Positions 1-8,600 of a DNA stretch of 14,385 nucleotides are shown piece by piece. Source of the stretch: Hohaiivirga grylli. GTDB taxonomy: Bacteria; Pseudomonadota; Alphaproteobacteria; Rhizobiales; Beijerinckiaceae. Below the pieces are notes generated by a model, which saw only the letters and a program-made list of their open reading frames with translations, was not told where the DNA came from and searched no databases. The DNA is taken from positions 1-14,385 of the forward strand of contig NZ_JBBYXI010000009.1 of assembly GCF_039655745.1 (NCBI RefSeq), given 5' to 3'. Positions within the stretch are counted from its first letter, which is position 1; the number at the start of each line of letters is the position of its first letter. The position numbers and the translations under genes were made by a program.

Positions 1-319
1 ACGCGAAGCTGTACCGGAAAAGCTAAATGAACCCTGCCCCATAACAAATACCCGTGACTTCTGAATTAATATTATTACTCGGTCAGCCCCTCGCTTAACC
101 GAAGATGTCGCGGGAAAATATATCCTAGAACAAAAAAATATCCTAATGAAAATTACCAACGTAATATGTGGATTATTTTTCTAATAAAAAATCTGAAAAA
201 CATAAGAAAACCATACATTACAACGAATAGGAAAAATCATACAAATTACACGAATAAAAATATTCCTTGCTAATTTTTTAAACCTCGGCCATCTGATTCA
301 TTAATAAAACAGTAACTCT
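1..319. other. AT-rich upstream region without a supported gene
   Basis: No convincing gene lies in this stretch before the secretion operon. A short frame runs from the window edge to a TGA at 62-64 and could be the tail of an upstream gene, but about 20 residues are not enough to identify it. The part from about 110 to 300 is very AT-rich and probably carries the operon promoter. I could not pick a clear -35/-10 pair. The 8-mer ATATCCTA occurs twice, at 120-127 and 138-145, which is the only local repeat I saw. Confidence 0.5.
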
Positions 320-321
320 GT

Positions 322-325
322 GAGG
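322..325 (+). promoter_or_regulatory. Ribosome binding site GAGG deciding the IalB start
   Basis: GAGG at 322-325 is followed by a 6-nt spacer and then GTG at 332. The other in-frame GTG, at 320, overlaps this motif and has no purine-rich sequence upstream, so 332 is the better start. Confidence 0.5.
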
Positions 326-331
326 CAGTCT

Positions 332-856
332 GTGGGGCAGAAATATCGATTCAGAACATTACTGCATGTATTCAGCATGCTTCTACTAGCAGGCAGCGCA
401 GCAGCGCAGCAGCCAGAGGCCGCTGAAAACAGGTTTGATGATTGGGAACTCTCCTGTAACCCGCAACCAGCAACTCAACAGTCTGGCTGCAGGATTTCAC
501 AACAGCTTGCAATACAGGAAAGTGGCAAAACGGTTTTCGCTGTCACAATCCTGCCCGGAGAGAAAAAGAATGAGCTTGTTGGTGTCGTCTCCATTCCACT
601 GGGGGGATATATCGCACCCGGAATTGAGCTCCGTATTGACAATAAAAATGCTTACAAAATTCTGGTTGAAACCTGTAACACCAGTGGATGCCATGCCGGT
701 TTTACCGTTAGCCCCAAACTCCAGCGGGAATTAATGGCTGGCAAAAAAGCACAGTTCAGAATCTGGACAACGAAAGCTCAGCCAACTGATGTTACCGTAT
801 CTTTAACAGGCATAAAAAAGGCAATTGAAGCTCTGCATAAAAGAGGGGCGCAATAA
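332..856 (+). CDS. Invasion-associated locus B (IalB) family secreted protein
   Basis: A small exported protein of about 174 residues (178 if the GTG at 320 is used). The N-terminus has basic residues, a hydrophobic stretch and a cleavage site of the form SAAA|QQ, so it should be processed by signal peptidase I into the periplasm or beyond. The mature part has the IalB-family pattern: a W-E-L-S-C start, a second Cys 11 residues later, a central P-L-G-G-Y segment followed by a P-G-I-E-L-R-I-D strand, and a C-N-T-S-G-C-H-A-G-F motif. Counting from 320 the four cysteines are residues 46, 57, 119 and 124, likely two disulfides. The family is named for a Bartonella protein linked to erythrocyte invasion, but most members have no defined activity. 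The stop codon TAA shares its last base with the ATG of the tpsA-like gene, so the two are probably translationally coupled. A role as a periplasmic or surface accessory to the two-partner system is inference from gene order. Confidence 0.85.
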   Translation: MGQKYRFRTLLHVFSMLLLAGSAAAQQPEAAENRFDDWELSCNPQPATQQSGCRISQQLAIQESGKTVFAVTILPGEKKNELVGVVSIPLGGYIAPGIELRIDNKNAYKILVETCNTSGCHAGFTVSPKLQRELMAGKKAQFRIWTTKAQPTDVTVSLTGIKKAIEALHKRGAQ

Positions 857-2841
857 TGACTAAAAACTTTCTATCATCCACTGCCCTTAAACTATGTTTC
901 ATTGCCATTATGGGTTCTGTCTGCTCGCTCTCAGCAGCACATGCACAGATTGTACCCGACCAGAATACGTCTACCAGCGTCTCAATAGGCGCTATGGGAC
1001 GCCCAACTGTTTCCATTGCGCCCGCCACACCAGGCGGCGTCTCTATGAATACATACAACCAGTTTTCGGTAATGCCAGTCGGTGCCAATCTCGATAATTT
1101 AAACGTTCGCGCCAATACAATCGTTAATCAGGTGACATCCAGCAACCGCAGCTATCTTTATGGACCAATTGAGGTCCTGGGATCCCGCGCTCATGTCATT
1201 GTTGCGAACCCGAATGGCATCACGATTGACGGTGGATCTTTTATTAATACCGGTAACGTCATCCTATCCGGCGGGACTGTTCGCCTGAACGGAGCTGGCG
1301 CGCCCATTATTCCAACCGGCTCAGGCGATATCTACGTTGGGCCCGGTGGGCTGACAGGAGCAATGACCGCACTCCATCTTGCTGCTGCACGGCTCAAAAT
1401 TGATGGGCCTGTTGTTAATGAAAACGTCAGCCCAAACGCAGAGATTTCATTATTAGCCGGCAATTCTGAATTGACAGCTGATCCGACTGTTCCTGCCTCA
1501 AGCACTCTCAGGCCCTATGTTACCGAACGCAAAGACCTTGGCGGCACATCAACTGAGTACCTCGTTGACGTAACACCTCAAGGGTACATGCAGGGTAGCA
1601 AGGTCAAAATTGCAGTTTCAGCCAAAGGTGCCGGGGTCTCCTTTGCGGGGCGAGGTTACTCAACAATTGGTGAGTTTCAGATTGATGCTTCGGGAAAAAT
1701 CTCAAGCAGGGGCGGACTGATCAATGGCGAGAAAAGTGTTAAACTGACAGGTGGTTCTGTTGAAATTCTGAACAGTCCTCAGAATCAGGCCTTTGTCAGT
1801 AGCAATGCAGGCCCTATCACAATCATTGCCAATGCTGGCAACATCGACATTGAAGGCTCTATTATCGGTGAGGTGCAGGGATCTGCAGATTCTGACTCAA
1901 AAGGAGCTGTAACCCTGAAAGCAACTGGAGATATCTCTCTGCTTTCAGAGAATGCAGACCGCCTGGCGATTGTTTACGGATCGCGTGGCAATGTCGATAT
2001 CGATGCTGGCGGTAATCTGAATAATACGGATGCACGTATCCTTTCAAACAACAACATTCATCTGAAAGCCGGTGGTAATCTAAACAACACAACGACAATT
2101 ATTGATGCAGTCAATAATGGTGCTCCAATAATTACCATTACCAGGAAACGCACCTGGAATTCCTGGCTCTTCGGTAAGAAAAAGCGCGTTGTTACAACCT
2201 TTGATTACGGGAAAACACGTATTGATGATCGGGCCCTTATTTTTGGCTCATCAATCTCTATTGAAGCAGGCGATATTGTAAACAGCGGCGAAATATCAGC
2301 AGCTGAAGGCTCGCTGTCTATTGTTGCAAAGTCCCTCAAGAATGAGGCTGTCTGGACTGGTACCCTTTCAATAATAAAACAATGCGGTGTTGTTTGCTGG
2401 TCAAAAGGAATGGCTGATATCAATACCATCGGTGGCGTGATGAATGCGCAATATGGGTTATCCATTCATGCTTCCGACTACGTCATAAATGAAGGAGGGT
2501 GGTTGGTCTCATATGGTGATATGGAGATTTACGCCCCGACAGTTGAATCACGAGCCGCCTATGTTCCATTTGTCATCAATCGTGTCGGAGGCCTGGGCAA
2601 CCTCTGGAGTGGTAGCAACGCAAGAGTGGCTTATCAGCCTCTTGGTGGCTATATCTATGCCCCTGTGGGCTCACTAGCAATCCATTCAGAGAAAGCCGTT
2701 GTGCTCGATGGTGGCCTGATACAGGGCGGTTCTGACAATGAAGATATCCCTGCTGGTATCTTTGAGGTTAGACCACCACTGCAGAATATTGGCCCGTTAA
2801 ATCCGTATCATCTTGGTATTTTCAAGGATATTCTACCATGA
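856..2841 (+). CDS. Short TpsA exoprotein, filamentous haemagglutinin N-terminal domain
   Basis: A secreted beta-helix protein of the two-partner (type Vb) pathway, expected to cross the outer membrane through the TpsB encoded next door. Residues 1-30 form a signal peptide ending AHA|Q. The TPS secretion domain follows (about 31-290), with T-Y-N-Q-F-S-V near residue 66, the hallmark N-P-N-G-I near residue 118 and an N-T-G-N-V strand after it. Later residues show FHA-type beta-helix repeats such as G-G-N-L-N-N-T, then a basic W-containing stretch (W-L-F-G-K-K-K-R, about 435-445) and a less repetitive C-terminal part. At 661 residues it is short for TpsA proteins, which often exceed 1,000, and it lacks a long repeat stalk. 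The only cysteines in the mature protein are residues 510 and 514 (C-G-V-V-C). The ATG overlaps the IalB stop by 1 nt and the TGA overlaps the transporter start by 4 nt. Adhesin is the most likely role; no enzymatic or toxin domain is visible. Confidence 0.9.
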   Translation: MTKNFLSSTALKLCFIAIMGSVCSLSAAHAQIVPDQNTSTSVSIGAMGRPTVSIAPATPGGVSMNTYNQFSVMPVGANLDNLNVRANTIVNQVTSSNRSYLYGPIEVLGSRAHVIVANPNGITIDGGSFINTGNVILSGGTVRLNGAGAPIIPTGSGDIYVGPGGLTGAMTALHLAAARLKIDGPVVNENVSPNAEISLLAGNSELTADPTVPASSTLRPYVTERKDLGGTSTEYLVDVTPQGYMQGSKVKIAVSAKGAGVSFAGRGYSTIGEFQIDASGKISSRGGLINGEKSVKLTGGSVEILNSPQNQAFVSSNAGPITIIANAGNIDIEGSIIGEVQGSADSDSKGAVTLKATGDISLLSENADRLAIVYGSRGNVDIDAGGNLNNTDARILSNNNIHLKAGGNLNNTTTIIDAVNNGAPIITITRKRTWNSWLFGKKKRVVTTFDYGKTRIDDRALIFGSSISIEAGDIVNSGEISAAEGSLSIVAKSLKNEAVWTGTLSIIKQCGVVCWSKGMADINTIGGVMNAQYGLSIHASDYVINEGGWLVSYGDMEIYAPTVESRAAYVPFVINRVGGLGNLWSGSNARVAYQPLGGYIYAPVGSLAIHSEKAVVLDGGLIQGGSDNEDIPAGIFEVRPPLQNIGPLNPYHLGIFKDILP

Positions 2842-4628
2842 ACAGATGCCTGTTTCTCATCTGTTCAGCCGCTCTCACCGGTTTGTTATCAAACGCAGCT
2901 TATGCAAATGAACCGCCTCAATTAAGAGGCGCCAATATCACGCTTGTAACAAAGAAACTATCCCCGCCTGTAAAAGACTATAACCCCAAAGCCTGTTTTC
3001 CGGTCAGAGAAATACAGGTCAATGGTATCGAGCTTCTTGATGTCCAGCAGTTAAGAAAAAAGCTGGAACCGTTAGCTGCGAACTGTCTGGATAACGCGCT
3101 TGCCAATGCAATTGTAACAGCAATCAATGACGAACATGTCGAGAAGGGATATATAACAACTCAGGGCAATCTGCCAGATCAAGACATCGTCGCATCTGGT
3201 CGTCTCGTTGTAAACGTCTATACAGGTCGTATCGATAAAATCATTTACAACGAACCCCAGACGGACGAGAGTCTTCCAATATCAGAAAGATGGAGCAGAG
3301 GCTGGAAAAATGTTTCAGAAGCCAAAGGTGTCTGGGGCACTTTAAGCGCTGCATCACGCTGGCTTGATACCCTTGATGATCCACTGGATGATTTTCAGCT
3401 CTTCAATGTTCCGGGCCTGAGGCAATGGCTAAGTTTTGAGGGCTCCGAAGGTGATGTTGTGCATATTGATGATGTACAGCGCAATGCCGATTTTATGAAT
3501 CGGGTACCGTCTAATAAAGCTGAAGCAAAATTTGAAGCAGGCAGTAAGCCCGCAACCAGTAATGTCGTCTATACCAATAACAGATCTGACAGCTTCAGAA
3601 TAAAAGTTGGCTATGAGACCAACGGCGCAGCACTTAATGGCACCGGCTCAACAGTTGATCGCCGTATGCGTGTCGACATCTATAAAGACAACCTGATTGG
3701 CCTTAATGACTCATGGCAGACTTCCCTTGCCAGTGGCCTCAGTACCAATGAAGCAACCGCAGCTTTTTCACTGCCTATCCGGCGCTTCACATTGGGACTG
3801 AGCGGCTCTTATTCTGAAAGTCTCAGCAGCCTCCAGTCAGGTGTCGATCTCTTTACCCGCACAGGAATTGTGACAGGAAGTCTGTCCTACAATCTGGAAA
3901 GAAATAAGGATATCCAAAGCTCCATTGACACGTCTCTGACCTGGCGCCGCCAAGATAGGCATATTAATGATGCCAGACTTGAAGACCAGAGGTTCTCGAT
4001 TGCCCGCATTGGATTTTCACGAACCCATCTTTTGGAAGGTGCCAATTTTTATTATGGGCTGGGTTTCAATAAAGGTCTCACAATCTGGAATGCAATCAGA
4101 GACAAACATGATATTACCAGTTCAGAGCCTAGGGCACAGTTCTGGAAGCTCGATGCATCAACCGGTTTCTCAAAAGGATTTCAGGATATTGGAACGTTCC
4201 GGATTGATTTGTCCGGTCAATGGACTGACCATCCCCTCTATTCGGATGACCAGTTAACTCTGGGCTCTTCTTCCTCTGTACGTGGCTTTACAAGTATTGC
4301 CGCAAAAGTTGACCGCGGTTTCGTTGTTCGGTCTGAATTCAGCTTTGTGCTACCAGTTGATCGTATTCTGGGAGATAAGAAAGAAGATCTCCTTCTGGCT
4401 CATGAAATCCTGACCTCTGCGCAACCATTCGTATTCATTGATTATGGTTATGGTCGAGATTTGGCAAACAAAACTGATATTTCCCGATCAGGGGCAGGTT
4501 TTGGTTTGCGCTATAACCATGGGCGACTGAATTTCGATATCGCCTATGCCCATCCCATTTTTGAAACCGGCACAAAGAATAAAAGAAGTCCTGAAATTTA
4601 TCTGACTGCTTCCATGAAGCTATTTTGA
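2838..4628 (+). CDS. TpsB outer-membrane transporter, FhaC/ShlB family
   Basis: A 596-residue outer-membrane channel that recognises the TPS domain of its partner and exports it without ATP. A signal peptide ends at AYA|N (residue 23). POTRA1 spans about 53-135 and starts with C-F-P-V-R-E-I; Cys53 and Cys83 match the conserved pair in this domain. It contains the typical G-Y-I-T-T segment and ends G-R-I-D-K-I. POTRA2 starts near residue 206 (V-H-I-D-D-V-Q-R-N, then M-N-R-V-P-S). The barrel occupies about 290-596, with the diagnostic V-R-G-F loop motif at 481-484 and a C-terminal phenylalanine, the usual BAM recognition signature. Between the POTRA domains lie about 70 residues rich in W, D and L, more than the roughly 25-30 I recall for FhaC. 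ATGA coupling to the preceding gene makes that exoprotein the obvious cargo. Total length is normal for the family. Confidence 0.93.
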   Translation: MNRCLFLICSAALTGLLSNAAYANEPPQLRGANITLVTKKLSPPVKDYNPKACFPVREIQVNGIELLDVQQLRKKLEPLAANCLDNALANAIVTAINDEHVEKGYITTQGNLPDQDIVASGRLVVNVYTGRIDKIIYNEPQTDESLPISERWSRGWKNVSEAKGVWGTLSAASRWLDTLDDPLDDFQLFNVPGLRQWLSFEGSEGDVVHIDDVQRNADFMNRVPSNKAEAKFEAGSKPATSNVVYTNNRSDSFRIKVGYETNGAALNGTGSTVDRRMRVDIYKDNLIGLNDSWQTSLASGLSTNEATAAFSLPIRRFTLGLSGSYSESLSSLQSGVDLFTRTGIVTGSLSYNLERNKDIQSSIDTSLTWRRQDRHINDARLEDQRFSIARIGFSRTHLLEGANFYYGLGFNKGLTIWNAIRDKHDITSSEPRAQFWKLDASTGFSKGFQDIGTFRIDLSGQWTDHPLYSDDQLTLGSSSSVRGFTSIAAKVDRGFVVRSEFSFVLPVDRILGDKKEDLLLAHEILTSAQPFVFIDYGYGRDLANKTDISRSGAGFGLRYNHGRLNFDIAYAHPIFETGTKNKRSPEIYLTASMKLF

Positions 4629-4637
4629 GGGTTTAAT

Positions 4638-5513
4638 ATGTTATTGAAATCTTTAAAAACACTGGCATTTGGTGTTGCCATATCATCTTGTGCGGCGGGC
4701 CTTGCTCTGGCACAAAAGAACGAAGCCACTGCTCCTCAGAAACCACAAATCCAGACAAACGCTAAATCAGCTGAAACGGCTTTAAAAGATGGCATCACTG
4801 CTTTAGATGCCAAGGATTATGGCAAGGCTGTTCAGGAATTTAATGCTGCCTTCCTATCGGGTCAGCCTGATGGCGGCTTCTATCTGGGGCGTATGGTTGA
4901 ATTGGGTGTTGGCATGCAAGCCGATATGGATAAGGCACGTGTCCTTTATCTGGCTGCCGCTGAAAAGGGATCTGCCAAAGCAATCAATCGCGTCGGACTG
5001 ATGCATTTTCGCGGTGAAGGCGTTTTGCAGGATTACAAGACAGCAGCTAGCATGATCTGTAAGGCTGCCGACCTTGGCGACAGAGATGCCGCCTATAACT
5101 GCGCCGGGCTCTATCTGGAAGGTAAAGGTGTCACAAAAGATACCACAAAGGCTGTTTCTTATTATGAAAAGTCCGCGAATGCAGGCCATATCGGAGCACT
5201 GAATTCTCTCGGCTTTCTCTATACCAATGGCAATGACACCGTTAAGCAGGATTTTGCCAAGGCCAAAAACTATTTCGAAAAAGCCGCGGCTCAGGGCAAT
5301 CCTGTCGGATTATTTGAGATGGCAAGAATGTATGAAAACGGGCAGAGTGTCAGCAAAGACCTGGTCAAGGCCCATGTCTATTATAATCTCGCCGCTGCCA
5401 GACAACTCCCCTCAGCTCCTGCTGCCCTGGAACGCATCAGCGCACAGCTGTCAGCAACAGATCTGGAAAAGGCACAGACAGAGGCCAAAAACTGGAAACC
5501 TGTCCTACAATAA
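4638..5513 (+). CDS. Sel1-repeat (TPR-like) exported protein
   Basis: A 291-residue protein with an N-terminal export signal and about five Sel1-like repeats of roughly 36 residues (about 78-257), each with the pattern A-x-x-x-L-G-x-x-Y-x-x-G followed by D-x-x-K-A-x-x-Y-Y-x-x-A-A. A preceding helical segment (about 45-75) looks like an additional TPR-type unit. Sel1 repeats form alpha solenoids that scaffold protein-protein interactions; no catalytic residues are expected. The signal most likely ends LALA|Q (residue 25), giving a soluble periplasmic protein. An I-S-S-C sequence at residues 15-18 resembles a lipobox, so a lipoprotein is the alternative. The start is well supported: GAGGG at 4627-4631, partly inside the previous stop, with a 6-nt spacer to the ATG. 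As the last gene of the TPS operon it may act as an assembly or chaperone factor for the secretion pair, but that rests on gene order only. Confidence 0.85.
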   Translation: MLLKSLKTLAFGVAISSCAAGLALAQKNEATAPQKPQIQTNAKSAETALKDGITALDAKDYGKAVQEFNAAFLSGQPDGGFYLGRMVELGVGMQADMDKARVLYLAAAEKGSAKAINRVGLMHFRGEGVLQDYKTAASMICKAADLGDRDAAYNCAGLYLEGKGVTKDTTKAVSYYEKSANAGHIGALNSLGFLYTNGNDTVKQDFAKAKNYFEKAAAQGNPVGLFEMARMYENGQSVSKDLVKAHVYYNLAAARQLPSAPAALERISAQLSATDLEKAQTEAKNWKPVLQ

Positions 5514-5571
5514 GGGTGGGTTTTATTTAAACCTATCAAGCCTCTTACAATAGAATAACTACTGATATGAA

Positions 5572-5600
5572 AGTCCCCAGAGTTTTTTACTCCGGGGGCT
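5572..5600. terminator. Probable bidirectional terminator between convergent genes
   Basis: Two 11-nt arms (5572-5582 and 5590-5600) pair around a 7-nt T-rich loop, with one G-U pair and one mismatch in an otherwise GC-rich stem. On the + strand it is followed after 3 nt by TTTT at 5604-5607, ending the Sel1 operon. On the - strand it lies 18 nt past the AT1 stop codon and is followed by a short T run. It sits exactly where the two transcription units converge. Confidence 0.7.
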
Positions 5601-5617
5601 GGCTTTTCTAGCTTAGA

Positions 5618-8600
5618 TTACCAAGTATATTTCGTACCAAACTGGGCACTTATTGCATTATGATTCCGGTCACCAATCTGGCCGGCAATATGCCCTCCGA
5701 CAGACCAGTTCTTTGCAAACTCACCCTGGACCCCAAGCTTGATTTCCGCAATGTTGCGCGAGGCCCCACCCTTTACGTAATCCGCGTTCATCAGAACCCC
5801 TCCACTCTTCTGGCGATACCACCAGTTAGCTTCCATATAAGGTCGCAGCGTCCTGCCATCCGCATAAGTATAGATACCATAGAAACGACCGCCGATACGG
5901 GTCATAAAGCCATCATCATTCTTCAGCCGAACAACAGTTCCACCCTGTTCAACATAGGTATCTGCATTGTAGTTCACGTAGATAACCTGAACCTGTGGCT
6001 CGAACATGACACGCCAGTTTTCTGAACGATTCAGCTCGAATGAATGGCCAATCTCAAGAGAGGCGGTAAAAGTCTCACTTTTATATTTCTCTTTCTGGAG
6101 ACCAATTCCTTTCACCTCATTATCGTACCAGCCATACTGGGTCCATCCATCCGCATAAAAGCCCAGACCATCCTTTTCACTCTCGTACCACGTACCGTAG
6201 ACACCAACGGAATAACCATCAACCCGGCCATCGGCTTGATAGAATGAGCGAATACGTGAAGATGCCTTTGTGTCTGCCCGGCCAATTCCGCCCATCACAC
6301 CGCCGTGAAAAGTACCAGCCTGACCTTCAAGGTATAACAGGTCAACACCAAGCTGAGCCGTCCAGATTTCAGATTGAGTATTCAATGTCCCTTGGCCCGC
6401 TTTGCCATTGGAAAGCCGCCCGGTAACCCGTCCCCATCCTGCATAAGTATTCGGCTCTGCACCATTCTCTGTCTGGGCATATCCCTGACGGTCACGCAGA
6501 GTTGTGATAAACATGCTTTGCGCAACCTGCTGGTTTGCAAGATAAATTCCTGCTTCAGGGCGATAGGTCGGCTTTCTCGGCTCGATATCCGGCTCTTGCG
6601 GTACAACACCCGGTTCTTCCGGCCCAACATCTGGCTCAACAATAATTGGAGTATTAAAGGAAACCAGATAGAAACTGTCTGACTGCCTGCCACTGCCACC
6701 GCGTACGAGGTTATAATCATAAGCACCCGCTGTCAGAGACTGGGTCGTCGAACGGTACCCCGGGGACCTTGGATCAAGCGTAAAGCTGTCTTCCGATGTT
6801 GTTGCGCCATTAATGGCACTCACGACCATGATACCGACATCAGTCTGCGCACCCGTACCGCCCTGATTACGGATCAGGAGTTTTGATGGCCCGTCTGCAG
6901 AACTATCATCCAGCACAATCTGATCCGTCAGCGAAGCATCATTATTCAGAATCGTATTCAGGACAAACGTACCGTTATCGCCTGTCAGCGAGTTTGTAAT
7001 TGTCAATGTCTTCCCGACAGAACCTCCGGCAACAATAACTGTTCCCGCATTCTGCAGCATTGAAATCGTCTGATTGGTTCCGTTCAGATCAAGCGTCCCC
7101 GCACTCTGAACGGCAAAGATCGACGACGGACTGAAGGCACTGACTCCACCAGCTTTCAGCGTACCACCCGCAACAGTTGTTACTCCGGTGTAGCTATTGG
7201 TGCCGGTCAGCGTGGTTACCCCGGAAAGGACATTAACCCTTCCGCGTCCGGACATGGAAGGAGCGAAATTATAGCTGGTGCCTTCAAAAGCCGTATGGTT
7301 GAAGACAATTGTGCCATTACCGGATCCAAATACAAGTACAGAAGCATCCAGTACTCCCGGAGCGCTGGCTGGATCTGTTGCAGCAGCGCCAATATTGATG
7401 ACACCCGTCGTTTCGATATTGCTTGCAACCAGAACCCTTCCATCTGACCTGACGAGAGCATTATCAGCAATTGTCAGCGAGCCTTTACCACGGCGCCCGA
7501 CAGCAAGATCACCAGTATTAATCCAGCTGGAGCCATTCCCGGTCACCACAACTTTAGCGTTACTGCGAGACTCAATGGCAATATCTGCCGAGGTATTTGA
7601 AACAAAGCCACCATCCGAGATGATAAGTTCTGCACTACTACCAGAAGCGTGTCCCATCTCAAGGTAACCGCTGTTGATCCAGCGGGAATTATCACCGGTT
7701 ACGACAACTGACCCTACAGAATTCCCCGAATACCCGATATAGGCATGAGAGGCATTGGTCACCAGTCCGCCATCCGAAATATGCAATGAACCGGTTCCGC
7801 TGCTGCCAACTCCCAGGTAACCACTGTTATTCCATTGCGACCCTGATCCGGTAACAATAACCATACCCTGAGAACCAGAAGAATTTGCGATTATTCCAGA
7901 AGTGTTTGAGACAACACCGCCATCAGCTATTCTGAGAGTAGCATTCCCGCTACCTCCGACAGTCAGACCACTTGCATTGATCCATTGCGATCCGGGACCG
8001 GTTACCTCGGCAGAACCCTCACTTCCAGCGTTAGATGCAACACTTGCTAATCCATTGTTTGTTACAAGACCTCCGTCAGAAACCGTCAGAGAACCAGTCC
8101 CCTTGTAAGCAACAAGCAATGACGTATCACTATTGAGCCAGTGTGAGCCAGCTCCGGTTACAACGACACTTCCCTCTGAACCGGAATTATATCCAATATA
8201 ACCATTCCTATTTGAAACCAGCCCGCCATCTGAAATAAGAAGTGAACCGGTGCCATCACTTCCAAGCATCAGATAATCTCCAAACAGCAACTGTGACCCG
8301 GCACCACTGACTTCTACATGACCTTGAGCTGTATTACTTACTCCAATCACACCAGGTCCACCGACAGAGACAAGGCCCCCACCGGAAATTTTCAATAGCC
8401 CCGTACTCTTACGTCCCACCGTAGCATTAACATTTACAAGCAGTTGAGAACCCGTACCAGTAACCTCTAAACTTCCTGATGAGCCTGCTTCTGATCCTAT
8501 TGTAACGTCTCGTGTAGAAACCAGCCCACCGTCAGAAATCACGACAGAACCGGTACCTCCTCCCTCCCCAACAAGCAAAGTAAACGAATTATTTTTCCAT

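Noticed and set aside
2..64. Short open frame ending in TGA at the left edge, possibly the tail of an upstream gene
   Set aside because: Only about 20 codons are visible, no motif is recognisable and other frames are equally plausible.
221..319. Search for a sigma70 promoter before the TPS operon
   Set aside because: TTGCTA near 267 is a possible -35 but has no good -10 at the right distance; AT richness gives too many weak matches.
435..734. About 100-codon frame inside the IalB gene, same strand
   Set aside because: It overlaps a well-supported family member in another frame and its translation shows no domain or export signal.
7278..8108. Several + strand frames opposite AT1, rich in P, T, S and V
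   Set aside because: They are antisense shadows of the Gly/Ser/Val-rich passenger repeats; the periodic composition explains them.
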